A stretch of DNA of 31,527 nucleotides from DAOVFN01 sp964607835 (GTDB lineage Archaea; Aenigmatarchaeota; Aenigmatarchaeia; QMZP01), in contig CAZSLL010000014.1 in NCBI GenBank assembly GCA_964607835.1, positions 1 through 31,527 of the forward strand, in the 5' to 3' direction. Both the position numbers and the translations under genes were made by a program. The notes beneath the pieces were generated by a model. That model saw nothing but the letters and a program-made list of their open reading frames with translations, searched no databases and was not told the origin of the DNA. Below are positions 22,960 to 29,867 of the stretch, in pieces (the stretch's first letter is position 1; each line of letters begins with the position of its first letter).

Positions 22960-23258
22960 GCCGGGGTGGCGGAACGGCTAAAGTGCCTGCCGTCCCCGAA
23001 GGGGACGGAATGCGCAGCCAGCGCGCCAGACTTGAGGCCCGGATGTTGCGATTCCCAGCGTGGGCTTGGAATGTGAGCGCATGATATCTGGTGTCCGAAA
23101 GGACGTGCAGGTTCAAATAAGCCTTTTTCAGGAAAAGGCTTAAGCCAAAAGGAGGTACCCACTCAAGTGCATGCCGACCCGTCCCGTTGAAAGGGTCGGA
23201 CGGGAAACACTTTCGGGGTACCTTCCAGAAAGAGGTTTGGTAAATCCTGTCCCCGGCG
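22960..23258 (+). tRNA. tRNA-Ser(UGA) with three introns
   Basis: Acceptor GCCGGGG pairs with CCCCGGC, discriminator G at 23258. Anticodon TGA is at 23033-23035. The D-loop intron is about 22981-23020 (39-40 nt), with a perfect 8-bp hairpin CCGTCCCC-GAA-GGGGACGG. The anticodon intron after position 37 is 23037-23085 (49 nt) and the T-loop intron 23118-23244 (127 nt). The exons total 83-84 nt with a long variable arm (GTCC-GAAA-GGAC), anticodon stem CCAGA/TCTGG and T stem GCAGG/CCTGT. The T-loop intron begins with module B, followed by a hairpin closed by GGTACC...GGTACC. A second copy of the 3' exon lies at 23336-23353. Confidence 0.9.
23119..23154 (+). repeat. intron module B, copy in the T-loop intron of tRNA-Ser(UGA)
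   Basis: Identical to the 36-nt module in the tRNA-Ala T-loop intron (19896-19931, opposite strand); identity extends to 45 nt with the adjoining T arm. It is followed by a structured but different second hairpin. Confidence 0.85.
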
Positions 23259-23260
23259 TA
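23243..23260 (+). repeat. 3' exon of tRNA-Ser(UGA), first copy of an 18-bp direct repeat
   Basis: AATCCTGTCCCCGGCGTA covers the T-stem 3' strand, the acceptor 3' strand and the discriminator base of the tRNA. The same 18 bases recur at 23336-23353. Confidence 0.85.
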
Positions 23261-23335
23261 TTTTCTCACGGTTAGCCGGAAGAGTGTTCTAGTTGCTCCC
23301 CCGCTTGCAGAAGCGGTCAGCTCTCGTAAGCGGGG

Positions 23336-23353
23336 AATCCTGTCCCCGGCGTA
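23336..23353 (+). repeat. second copy of the tRNA-Ser(UGA) 3' exon
   Basis: Exact 18-bp repeat of 23243-23260, 93 bp downstream. It is preceded by an 8-bp inverted repeat CCCCGCTT...AAGCGGGG (23300-23335 region). It could be an alternative 3' exon, an attachment-site-like duplication or a relic. Confidence 0.7.
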
Positions 23354-23555
23354 CACCTTTTTACGGAAGCTACCGCTTTCTCAAAAAAAGGCGTCCGAAA
23401 AATATATATGCTGCTTCCCCGCATGGACGCCCGCCGGCACAATCACTTCGCACCCTGTCCGGATTCGAAAGGTTTGCGGGAGCCCCCCCCCCATAAGCAG
23501 GAAAAGGCGTGCCTGGCGCATTCCTTTCTTTAAAGCTCACTGCAAAGACAAGACC
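23354..23555. other. non-coding region with inverted repeats and a TATA-like sequence
   Basis: No credible coding frame is seen. GGCGTCC (23390-23396) is repeated inverted as GGACGCC (23425-23431) around TATATAT; on the minus strand this stem is followed by a T run, like a terminator. A GC-rich segment (23430-23482) can fold through CCCGC...GCGGG and CCGG...CCGG, followed by a run of ten C. A TTTAAAG near 23530 probably serves the downstream gene. Confidence 0.35.
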
Positions 23556-23861
23556 ATGATAGGGGATTACTGCTCAAGGTGCGGGGAATGCTGCTCAAGC
23601 AGTCCGCTTGTTAGAGTAACTCGGAGGGACACCATTAAATGGTATTTCACTGGCAGGAAGGACATCATGGACTCAACCAGGAAAGAGAACGGTATAAGGC
23701 ATATCAGGCTCAGGGATAACGGGGAGTGCATTTACCTTTCATTTGACTATGAGGGGCTTGCTGTTTGTGATATCTACGATTCCAGGCCCCTGTTGTGCAG
23801 GATGCATCCGCTCTCTCCTGACAAAAGGAGCGCCAACAGGACTCCTTCGTGCACTGCATGA
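23556..23861 (+). CDS. YkgJ-like Cys-rich metal-binding protein
   Basis: 101 residues. The N-terminal CSRCGECCSS matches the CxxCxxCC signature of the YkgJ/UPF0153 family, followed by a third site in VCDIYDSRPLLCRMHP and a last Cys near the C-terminus (PSCTA). Members bind zinc or an iron-sulfur cluster and are of uncertain function. It is shorter than many relatives but the stop codon is clean and the next gene starts 34 nt later. TTTAAAG about 25 nt upstream serves as a promoter candidate. Confidence 0.82.
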   Translation: MIGDYCSRCGECCSSSPLVRVTRRDTIKWYFTGRKDIMDSTRKENGIRHIRLRDNGECIYLSFDYEGLAVCDIYDSRPLLCRMHPLSPDKRSANRTPSCTA

Positions 23862-23895
23862 AGGAATATATTAATTATCCCTCCCAAAGCAGGCC

Positions 23896-24570
23896 ATGAA
23901 GAACGTCATACTGGTCCCCACCTCCCACGTGGCAGAGGAGAGCGTGAGGAAGGCCAGGGAAATCATTTCAAGGGAGGAGCCTGACTGCGTTGCGGTGGAG
24001 CTCGACCTGGGAAGGCTTATGGCACTTGAGCAGGGCGAGGCTTCTCACATGGAGGCCCTGAAGAGGCTGGGGCCATGGACATTCGCCATGCTCTGGGTCA
24101 TGAAGGCCCTCCAGTCCTGGCTGGGCAGGAAGGCCGGAATCCTGCCAGGCTCTGACATGCTTGGGGCGGTAAAGGCTGCGGAGTACAGGGGGGTGCAGGT
24201 GGAGCTCATTGACCAGGACATAGGCCTGACCATGGAGGGGCTCAGGAGGGTGCACTGGAGGGAGAAGGCAAAGCTGCTCTTTTTCATCCTCAAGGGAGCG
24301 ACCATAGACTCCCTGGTGTCACTTTCAGGGAAGGGGGAAAGGCTGAGCATCGACCTGAGCAGTGTTCCCCCCAAAGAGCTGGTGTCAGATGTGCTTTCAA
24401 TTCTGAGAAAGGAGTTTCCCCAGATTTACAGGGCCCTTGTGAGGGACAGGGACCTTTACATGGCCAGGAGGATTGCAGCCCTTACGCAGAGCCATGACAG
24501 GATAATAGTCTTTGTCGGGGCAGCGCACGTTTCCGGAATCCAGGCGCTCCTGTGCGGGAAGGCAAGGTAA
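23896..24570 (+). CDS. TraB/GumN-family protein without the usual membrane domain
   Basis: 224 residues. Motifs of the TraB fold are present: PTSHVAEES at the start, CVAVELDLGRL near residue 35, VELIDQDIGLT near 100, RDLYMARRI near 182 and VGAAHVSGI near the C-terminus. The His-containing ends and paired acidic residues are the presumed active site of this fold, related to Tiki-type peptidases, though activity is unproven. Archaeal members usually have about 390 residues with a C-terminal membrane region. This one ends right after the GAAHVSGI motif, so it is predicted to be soluble. Confidence 0.8.
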   Translation: MKNVILVPTSHVAEESVRKAREIISREEPDCVAVELDLGRLMALEQGEASHMEALKRLGPWTFAMLWVMKALQSWLGRKAGILPGSDMLGAVKAAEYRGVQVELIDQDIGLTMEGLRRVHWREKAKLLFFILKGATIDSLVSLSGKGERLSIDLSSVPPKELVSDVLSILRKEFPQIYRALVRDRDLYMARRIAALTQSHDRIIVFVGAAHVSGIQALLCGKAR

Positions 24571-24623
24571 GGAATTTAAGTTTTCCGGGCCATTATTATA
24601 TAACTGTAAAATAGGTGTAAGGC

Positions 24624-25946
24624 ATGGAAGAAAATCCCCCAAAAGCTGAGCTCGTTATAGGCATTTGCACCAAGAACTGCGAGAGGACCATATCCAATGT
24701 AATTAAACAGGTGGATGAGGGACTTACCGAGTTCTACCCGAAAAAGAAGAGCCTCATTGTGGTGTCTGACCTCTCGGACGACGGCACAGAGAAGGCTGTG
24801 AAAGAGACCAATACAAAGAACCCGGTGTTCTTTACCAGGCAGGACGGCGGCCCGGGCAAGGGGAACGGCATAAGGACGGTTTTCAGGCTAATGAGGGAAG
24901 CGGGCTCAAAGAAGGTGGCACTGGTGGACGGGGACCTCACGAGCATAAGCAGCAAATGGATAAAGGCCCTTGTGGAGCCCCTCGAGGACGGGTACGACCT
25001 TGCTGTGCCATATTACGAGAGGCACAAGTACGATTCTGTCATAACCAACCACGTCATATACCCGTTCGTGACCGCGCTTTACGGAGCAGAGGTCAGGCAG
25101 CCCATCGGAGGGGAGTTCGGGCTCTCTGACAGGCTGGTGGACAGGCTAATGAAGCACCCCCTGTTCCCAGATGGCTTCGGGATAGACATATTCATAACCA
25201 CCACAGCCCTGGCAGAGGGTCTTAAAGTGGCGGAGACCGCGCTGGGAGTCAAGAGCCACGCCAGCACAGAGAGCTACAAGGAGTTCGAGAAGTTCCTTGT
25301 GCCCATGTTCAAGCAGGTCGTGGGAACCCTCTTCAGTCTCACCTACCACAACATGGACAGGCTCAGGGGCATCCGCGAGGTCAGGACAGTCACCAGATAC
25401 GGCCACATAAAGGGCGGCTCTGTGGCGGAATCAGTCGTGGACAGGAAAGTGCTGTTCAACATGTTCCAGAGGGACTTCGGCAGGATGATGGAATCAGGAA
25501 TCCTCTCAGACGACACCAGGGCCCAGATAAGCGACGCCATCGCAGGGGCCAGGGGAAAGAACCCCTCCAGGAGATTCTGGAAGAACTCTGCCAGGGACGT
25601 GATGAAGTTCGCAAAGGACAGGGTCAAGGCCAGGCCTGACCGGGCCATGAGGCCTGACATCCTATCAGAGGAGACCAAGAACGAGATAAGGAGGTTCATT
25701 TACGGCGAGACAGGGCAGATAATATCAATCGACACCTGGGTCAACGCTGTTTACGATGCCTTCAACAAGTTCAAGGACCAGTCCAGGAGGGAGGATGCCA
25801 TAAACGTGCTCATGGACGTGTGGCTGGGCAGGTTCTCCTCCTTCGTGAGGCAGACCAGGTTCATGGATACCAGGGACGCCGAATGCATGATAAGGGGCCA
25901 GGTCAACGCATTCAACGAGAAGAAGGAAAGGGTTTTCGGCTCCTAG
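24624..25946 (+). CDS. GT-A glycosyltransferase resembling mannosylglycerate / glucosyl-3-phosphoglycerate synthases
   Basis: 440 residues. The N-terminal Rossmann-like domain has IGICTKNCERT, SDLSDDGT, the GGPGKGNGIR loop (residues 75-84) and the metal motif VDGDLTS (Asp102, Asp104). QPIGGEFGLS (159-168) and FGIDIFITT (185-193) follow. PGKG-G-, D-D-TS, QP-GGE and GID match the architecture of mannosylglycerate synthase and related enzymes. The C-terminal 200 residues are helical. The acceptor could be glycerate, phosphoglycerate or a lipid; no partner phosphatase is adjacent. Start ATG follows GGTG; its last 4 nt overlap the convergent DUF116 gene. Confidence 0.8.
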   Translation: MEENPPKAELVIGICTKNCERTISNVIKQVDEGLTEFYPKKKSLIVVSDLSDDGTEKAVKETNTKNPVFFTRQDGGPGKGNGIRTVFRLMREAGSKKVALVDGDLTSISSKWIKALVEPLEDGYDLAVPYYERHKYDSVITNHVIYPFVTALYGAEVRQPIGGEFGLSDRLVDRLMKHPLFPDGFGIDIFITTTALAEGLKVAETALGVKSHASTESYKEFEKFLVPMFKQVVGTLFSLTYHNMDRLRGIREVRTVTRYGHIKGGSVAESVVDRKVLFNMFQRDFGRMMESGILSDDTRAQISDAIAGARGKNPSRRFWKNSARDVMKFAKDRVKARPDRAMRPDILSEETKNEIRRFIYGETGQIISIDTWVNAVYDAFNKFKDQSRREDAINVLMDVWLGRFSSFVRQTRFMDTRDAECMIRGQVNAFNEKKERVFGS

Positions 25947-26467
25947 AGTTTTGAAAGAACCTTGTCCAGGCTGACGTCAGTGTCAACGCACCCGTCTTTT
26001 GAGAGAAGCACACCCTGGGAGGGCATGCCTATCTCCTCTATGGCCATGACCAGCTCCTTCATGCAGGCCACCCCGAGAACAGCCCTTGGCCGGAGCTCAT
26101 TGATAATCTTGAACACCAGCGAGCCGCCCGGAACAACCACAACCCGGTATCCCATGGGCTCTGCGGCCTTCTTTATCTGGTAAATCCTGCATTTGACGTG
26201 GTGGCTGCACTTTGCGCACTCCCATCCCATAGTTCCCAGCTTCGCGGTGCAGGTCTTTGAGTTCCTCATGCACTGGGGAAGGAAAATTATCTTGCTCCCA
26301 GGGCTTATCCGCCTGAAGGCGTGCGCGTGCATGTCATTCTTGAGCTCTATGTAGAGCCTGTCTATGTTCTCGGGCTCTATGCCAAGGTAATTGAGGGTGT
26401 TCTTGAGCGCCTTCCTGGTGCTGAGGTCAGCACCCGTGCTTATGAGCTTCTGGATGAGGCTCTTCAT
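25943..26467 (-). CDS. DUF116 family Cys-rich protein
   Basis: 174 residues. The family pattern is clear: FLPQCMRNSKTC (Cys66, Cys73), GWECAKCSHHVKC (Cys84, Cys87, Cys93), VVVPGGSLVFK, AVLGVACMKEL (Cys135) and a C-terminal GCVDTDV (Cys160). The seven Cys suggest a metal or iron-sulfur site. Function is unknown; DUF116 genes occur in many anaerobic archaea and bacteria. Many relatives have N-terminal membrane helices, which are absent here. Its ATG overlaps the HtpX stop codon (ATGA), so the two are translationally coupled. Confidence 0.85.
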   Translation of the reverse strand: MKSLIQKLISTGADLSTRKALKNTLNYLGIEPENIDRLYIELKNDMHAHAFRRISPGSKIIFLPQCMRNSKTCTAKLGTMGWECAKCSHHVKCRIYQIKKAAEPMGYRVVVVPGGSLVFKIINELRPRAVLGVACMKELVMAIEEIGMPSQGVLLSKDGCVDTDVSLDKVLSKL

Positions 26468-27300
26468 TCCAGAGCCCTCCCCTCGAGCTCGAGAAGCCTC
26501 TTCATCCTCTCCCTGACAGGCGGGTGGGTGGAGAAGAGCCTGGTGAACCTGTCATCGTGGAAGGGGCTGGCAATCCAGAGATGGGAGGTGGCGGCAGAGC
26601 CCCTGAGCGGATGCTGGGAGGCTGCATTATGTATCTTCTCCAGGGCTCTGGCCAGAGAGCGGGGCCTCTTGGTGAAAAGCGCAGAGAGATAGTCTGCCCT
26701 GAACTCCTCCTGCCTTGATATGGCCAGCCTTATCAGAAGGGCAGCTATGGGAGCGAAAACCGCCATGAGTATTATGCCTGTCATGCTCGAGCCCTCGTCC
26801 ATGTCCCCTCCCTGGAGGAACATGTACCAGTATCCGTACTGTGCTATAAATGATATAGCCCCTCCTATGGTTGCTGCCATGACATTGACGAGGGTGTCCC
26901 TGTTCCTGATGTGACCCACCTCATGCGCCAGCACGGCCTCTATCTCGTCATCCTTCAGGCTGAGGAGGGACTTTGTGACAGCCACTGCTGAGTGAGCGGG
27001 GTCCCTTCCTGTGGCAAATGCGTTTGGTACATCATGCGTGGTCTCTATCACATAGAGCCTTGGCTCTGGTATGCCCGCCTCCCTGGAGATATCCTTGAGC
27101 ATCCTCCTGAGCTTGTAGTCGTCGCTGGGCCTGGCGTTGTACATTCTCAGGATAATGGAATCTGCCTTCAGGTACACAGAAAAATTGATTACAGCGGCCA
27201 CTGCCAGGGCTATTCCGGCCCCTATGGGGCCTGCAACCAACACTCCCGCAAGGGCAAGGAGGGCGGTCAGTGTCGAAATTAATATTATTGTGTTGTACAT
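26464..27300 (-). CDS. htpX: HtpX-family membrane zinc metalloprotease
   Basis: 278 residues from ATG 27300, which begins MYNTIILIS as HtpX proteins do; an upstream ATG at 27327 is less likely. Two N-terminal membrane helices (residues 2-48) are followed by the catalytic HEVGH (His126-His130) and its downstream Glu in QEEFRAD, with two further hydrophobic segments between them. THPPVRERMKRL marks the C-terminal end. M48B proteases degrade damaged membrane proteins. It is coupled to DUF116 by a 4-nt overlap. Confidence 0.92.
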   Translation of the reverse strand: MYNTIILISTLTALLALAGVLVAGPIGAGIALAVAAVINFSVYLKADSIILRMYNARPSDDYKLRRMLKDISREAGIPEPRLYVIETTHDVPNAFATGRDPAHSAVAVTKSLLSLKDDEIEAVLAHEVGHIRNRDTLVNVMAATIGGAISFIAQYGYWYMFLQGGDMDEGSSMTGIILMAVFAPIAALLIRLAISRQEEFRADYLSALFTKRPRSLARALEKIHNAASQHPLRGSAATSHLWIASPFHDDRFTRLFSTHPPVRERMKRLLELEGRALE

Positions 27301-27332
27301 GGAACCATATAACGCTGTTATATGCACGCTTT

Positions 27333-27833
27333 TTATTTCTTGCCCCCTGCCTGGAGCTTCTTCAGCTTCCTTATCATCCTGGATATGTCAAGGGAAATCC
27401 TGGCCGGGGTCTTTCCAGTGGTGTCCACCTCAAGGACCTTCTTGCCGGCCTCCATGGCCTCGTGCTTGCACACCTCCATTATCTCCGCCAGCACGTTCTC
27501 CTCGGTCTTCTTCCTGGTCCAGCCCTTGTCCCTGGCACGCTCCCTGAGCTCGTCAGGGCTGACCCTCAGCACAATTGCATAATCGCACTTCATCTCGTGC
27601 GCGTAGTGGGATTCAATTATGAGGTCAGGCACGAATATCATGTCCAGGGCGTCCTGTATCTTGTCCAGGTCCACCACGTGGGTCTGCCTCTCCTCATCGT
27701 ACCCCGAGTAGAGCTCCTTCTGGTGAGCGAGCTCATTCAGGTCAATGACCTTCCAGTTGAGCTTCTTACCCACCAGGGCAGCCACTGTGGTCTTTCCTGT
27801 GGCAGGCGTCCCTGTTATGGCAACCACTGTCAT
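27333..27833 (-). CDS. adenylate kinase AK6 (Fap7-like)
   Basis: 166 residues. P-loop GTPATGKTT (residues 8-16), the nucleotide-binding SHYAHEMKCD segment, and the lid and helix region RARDKGWTRKKTEENVLAEI (20 residues) fit AK6. This NMP kinase/ATPase takes part in small-subunit ribosome maturation, binding ribosomal protein S11 in archaea and eukaryotes. The start ATG follows a TATA-like CTTTTTTAAGATG region by about 25 nt, consistent with a short leader. Confidence 0.92.
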   Translation of the reverse strand: MTVVAITGTPATGKTTVAALVGKKLNWKVIDLNELAHQKELYSGYDEERQTHVVDLDKIQDALDMIFVPDLIIESHYAHEMKCDYAIVLRVSPDELRERARDKGWTRKKTEENVLAEIMEVCKHEAMEAGKKVLEVDTTGKTPARISLDISRMIRKLKKLQAGGKK

Positions 27834-27868
27834 GTTATATCTCTGTCCTGCTCATCTTAAAAAAGAAG

Positions 27869-29746
27869 TCACGACATGCCCAGCGCGCTGAAGAGTGACT
27901 CCAGCAGTCCCCTTATTGTCTCCACGATGGGCTCCCACCATTCCCTGTGCCTCACAACCTCCAGGGAGGTGACCAGCCCGTCCTCGTATGAGCCGTCCAC
28001 GAAAAGCACCACCAAGCTCACGCGCTTGGTTCCCTCTGAAGCGGGCTCGTAGGTGAATTCCATGGTTTCTCTCCTGCCCCTCTCCAGCGAGAAGGGCCTC
28101 TCCAGCTCGGCATCGCCAATCTTGACTATGGCCTCACCTGAGGCATTAGCAAGCCCCTCAAGGGTTATGTTTATCGAGGCAGGCTCTCCAAGCGTGATGT
28201 TGTGCGGAATGGATACCCCCGAAAGCCTCACCCTTCTCTCCTCTATGACCTCGATATCCTCTTCCAGCATATCCCCTGAAGAGGCGAAGAACCTCAGGAG
28301 ATATCTCCCTGCCTCTCTTGGCGCCCTGCCTGTCCAGGCCAGGTCCAGGGCCTGCATCCCGGGGACAGTGGCCTCATGCTCCTGGAACTGCTCGCCCAGC
28401 ATGAGCATGAGCTCCAGGCCCTCTGAGGAAAGCCCTGTGTTCTGCGCCGTGGTGTTTACCCTGAACAGCTGCCCCTCTGTCAGCACCCTGGGGGATGACA
28501 TGCTGAGCTCTATATGCTCGCTGGATTCAGATATCCTGAGTGTCTGGTTGGAGTCGGCCTCAGGCCCCTGGACAATTACACCACAGGTGTACTCCATGCC
28601 CCTCATTATGTCAGGGGTAGATATGAGCCACATGAGGCTCTGGTCTTTGCAGAGTGCGATGCTCCGAGAGGAGGGCTCTATTACCAGGAAGGGCTCCCCT
28701 CCGCTCTCGCAGCTCACTGCCCTGAGCCTGGTGAGCACGCAACCCTCTTCCAGGCTGCTGACCTCGGTGACCATAACGGCATTCTTCTCAGGCCCAGCTG
28801 TTTCAGGGACCAGCCTGCTTTGGATTCCCACCCTGGGCTCTGTCTCGTGCTCAAGCATGGTCACGACATACTCCCCTTTCTCCCAGTCAACGTCCACGTC
28901 CCTGGACATGACCTGCATGAATTCAGTGTAGTTGGAGTCAGGGGCCACTGCGAACTTGATGTGCGTGGCGTCCACCGGGTGCTCGAGCCAGGTGGGATCA
29001 AGGGATATCGCCCTTCCCTGGTATTCAACCTCAACCCATCCGTGGGGGCCCCAGTATCCCTGGGCAGGGTCAGGGTTGTCCTCTGTATAGGCGTACCCTA
29101 TAACGTAATACGCATCGAATCCCAGCGCCCTTAGCACGGAGATGAGCAGGTTGGCGTGGCCGTCGCACACCGCTTTCCTGTTATCGAACACCCAGGAGGC
29201 GCTCTTCTGCACGTTCTGGAAGGTCCTGTCATATTCCACGAGCTCGTATACGTATGATGTTAGCTGCATGAACTTCTGCATGGAGGTGAGCCCTGCGGCT
29301 ACCTCATAGGCGGCCTCTGTTATGCCCTGGCTCGGCTCTGTCATGCCAGTGGTCTGGAACCCCCTTTCAGGGGCAGAGTCATCCCTGTCCCACACCCTGA
29401 CGTCAAAGCTCACAAAATAGGAAAGCTTCCTTCCTATGGGAGGGTCATCCCATTTCAGAATGATTATCTCGTTCCCGAAATCGTCCTCCCCGAACTCGTG
29501 GCTGTCAGGCCCCTCAACAGAAAGCAGCCTTGTCTCCTGCCTGTCTGTTCCCTGGGGCACGGTGTGCCTGACCTCCAGGCTGGTGACCTCTGGGTTCGGT
29601 CCATCAGGGCTCAGGGTCAGGCTGCCCTGCTTGAGCACCTCTGCGTGGAGATAGCTTACGGCCTCAGGAATGTCTATGAGCTTGGCCCCGGCAGGGCTTC
29701 CGAGCAGAACCAGTACCACGAGGATCAGTATCAGCAGCCTTGACAT
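27869..29746 (-). CDS. secreted transglutaminase-like protein with Ig-like C-terminal domains
   Basis: 625 residues from ATG 29746. Residues 1-21 are a signal peptide ending SPAGA. A beta-rich domain precedes a transglutaminase-like core with the triad Cys194 (AVCDGHANL), His235 (GPHGWVEV) and Asp250 (SLDPTW). Two or more Ig-like/CARDB-type beta domains follow, ending in a helix of about 25 residues at the C-terminus. At least five N-X-S/T sequons are present in the mature part. Such proteins may be peptidases or crosslinkers at the cell surface. The frame continues 94 codons upstream, but that part contains the TATA element and overlaps the divergent clamp-loader gene, so it is excluded. Confidence 0.85.
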   Translation of the reverse strand: MSRLLILILVVLVLLGSPAGAKLIDIPEAVSYLHAEVLKQGSLTLSPDGPNPEVTSLEVRHTVPQGTDRQETRLLSVEGPDSHEFGEDDFGNEIIILKWDDPPIGRKLSYFVSFDVRVWDRDDSAPERGFQTTGMTEPSQGITEAAYEVAAGLTSMQKFMQLTSYVYELVEYDRTFQNVQKSASWVFDNRKAVCDGHANLLISVLRALGFDAYYVIGYAYTEDNPDPAQGYWGPHGWVEVEYQGRAISLDPTWLEHPVDATHIKFAVAPDSNYTEFMQVMSRDVDVDWEKGEYVVTMLEHETEPRVGIQSRLVPETAGPEKNAVMVTEVSSLEEGCVLTRLRAVSCESGGEPFLVIEPSSRSIALCKDQSLMWLISTPDIMRGMEYTCGVIVQGPEADSNQTLRISESSEHIELSMSSPRVLTEGQLFRVNTTAQNTGLSSEGLELMLMLGEQFQEHEATVPGMQALDLAWTGRAPREAGRYLLRFFASSGDMLEEDIEVIEERRVRLSGVSIPHNITLGEPASINITLEGLANASGEAIVKIGDAELERPFSLERGRRETMEFTYEPASEGTKRVSLVVLFVDGSYEDGLVTSLEVVRHREWWEPIVETIRGLLESLFSALGMS

Positions 29747-29768
29747 GCTTTTATATTTGTGGGAGAGA

Positions 29769-29780
29769 GTTAATATATTG
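29769..29780. promoter_or_regulatory. TATA element between the transglutaminase-like gene and rfcS
   Basis: GTTAATATATTG can be read in both directions. It is about 27 nt from the transglutaminase ATG (near-leaderless) and about 90 nt from the rfcS ATG, implying a leader of 60 nt or so there. Confidence 0.45.
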
Positions 29781-29867
29781 GATTCGGCCTGACGCGAGAC
29801 GGGTTCCAGTAGCAGGGCTCGGGCCGGAGAGCATGCAGGTGCCAGCAGGTACCTGAAGGATACGCAT

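Noticed and set aside
22960..23353. Integrated element bounded by attL/attR at the tRNA 3' end
   Set aside because: Only about 75 bp lies between the repeats and no integrase or cargo gene is present, so a classical integrated element is not supported; the repeat itself is reported.
23428..23490. Sixth tRNA gene suggested by a TTCGAAA word and a CTTCGCA loop-like word
   Set aside because: No acceptor or T-stem pairing could be formed, even allowing introns in the loops.
23472..23492. Run of ten C as a regulatory site
   Set aside because: Homopolymer runs are prone to sequencing and assembly error and no motif context supports a function.
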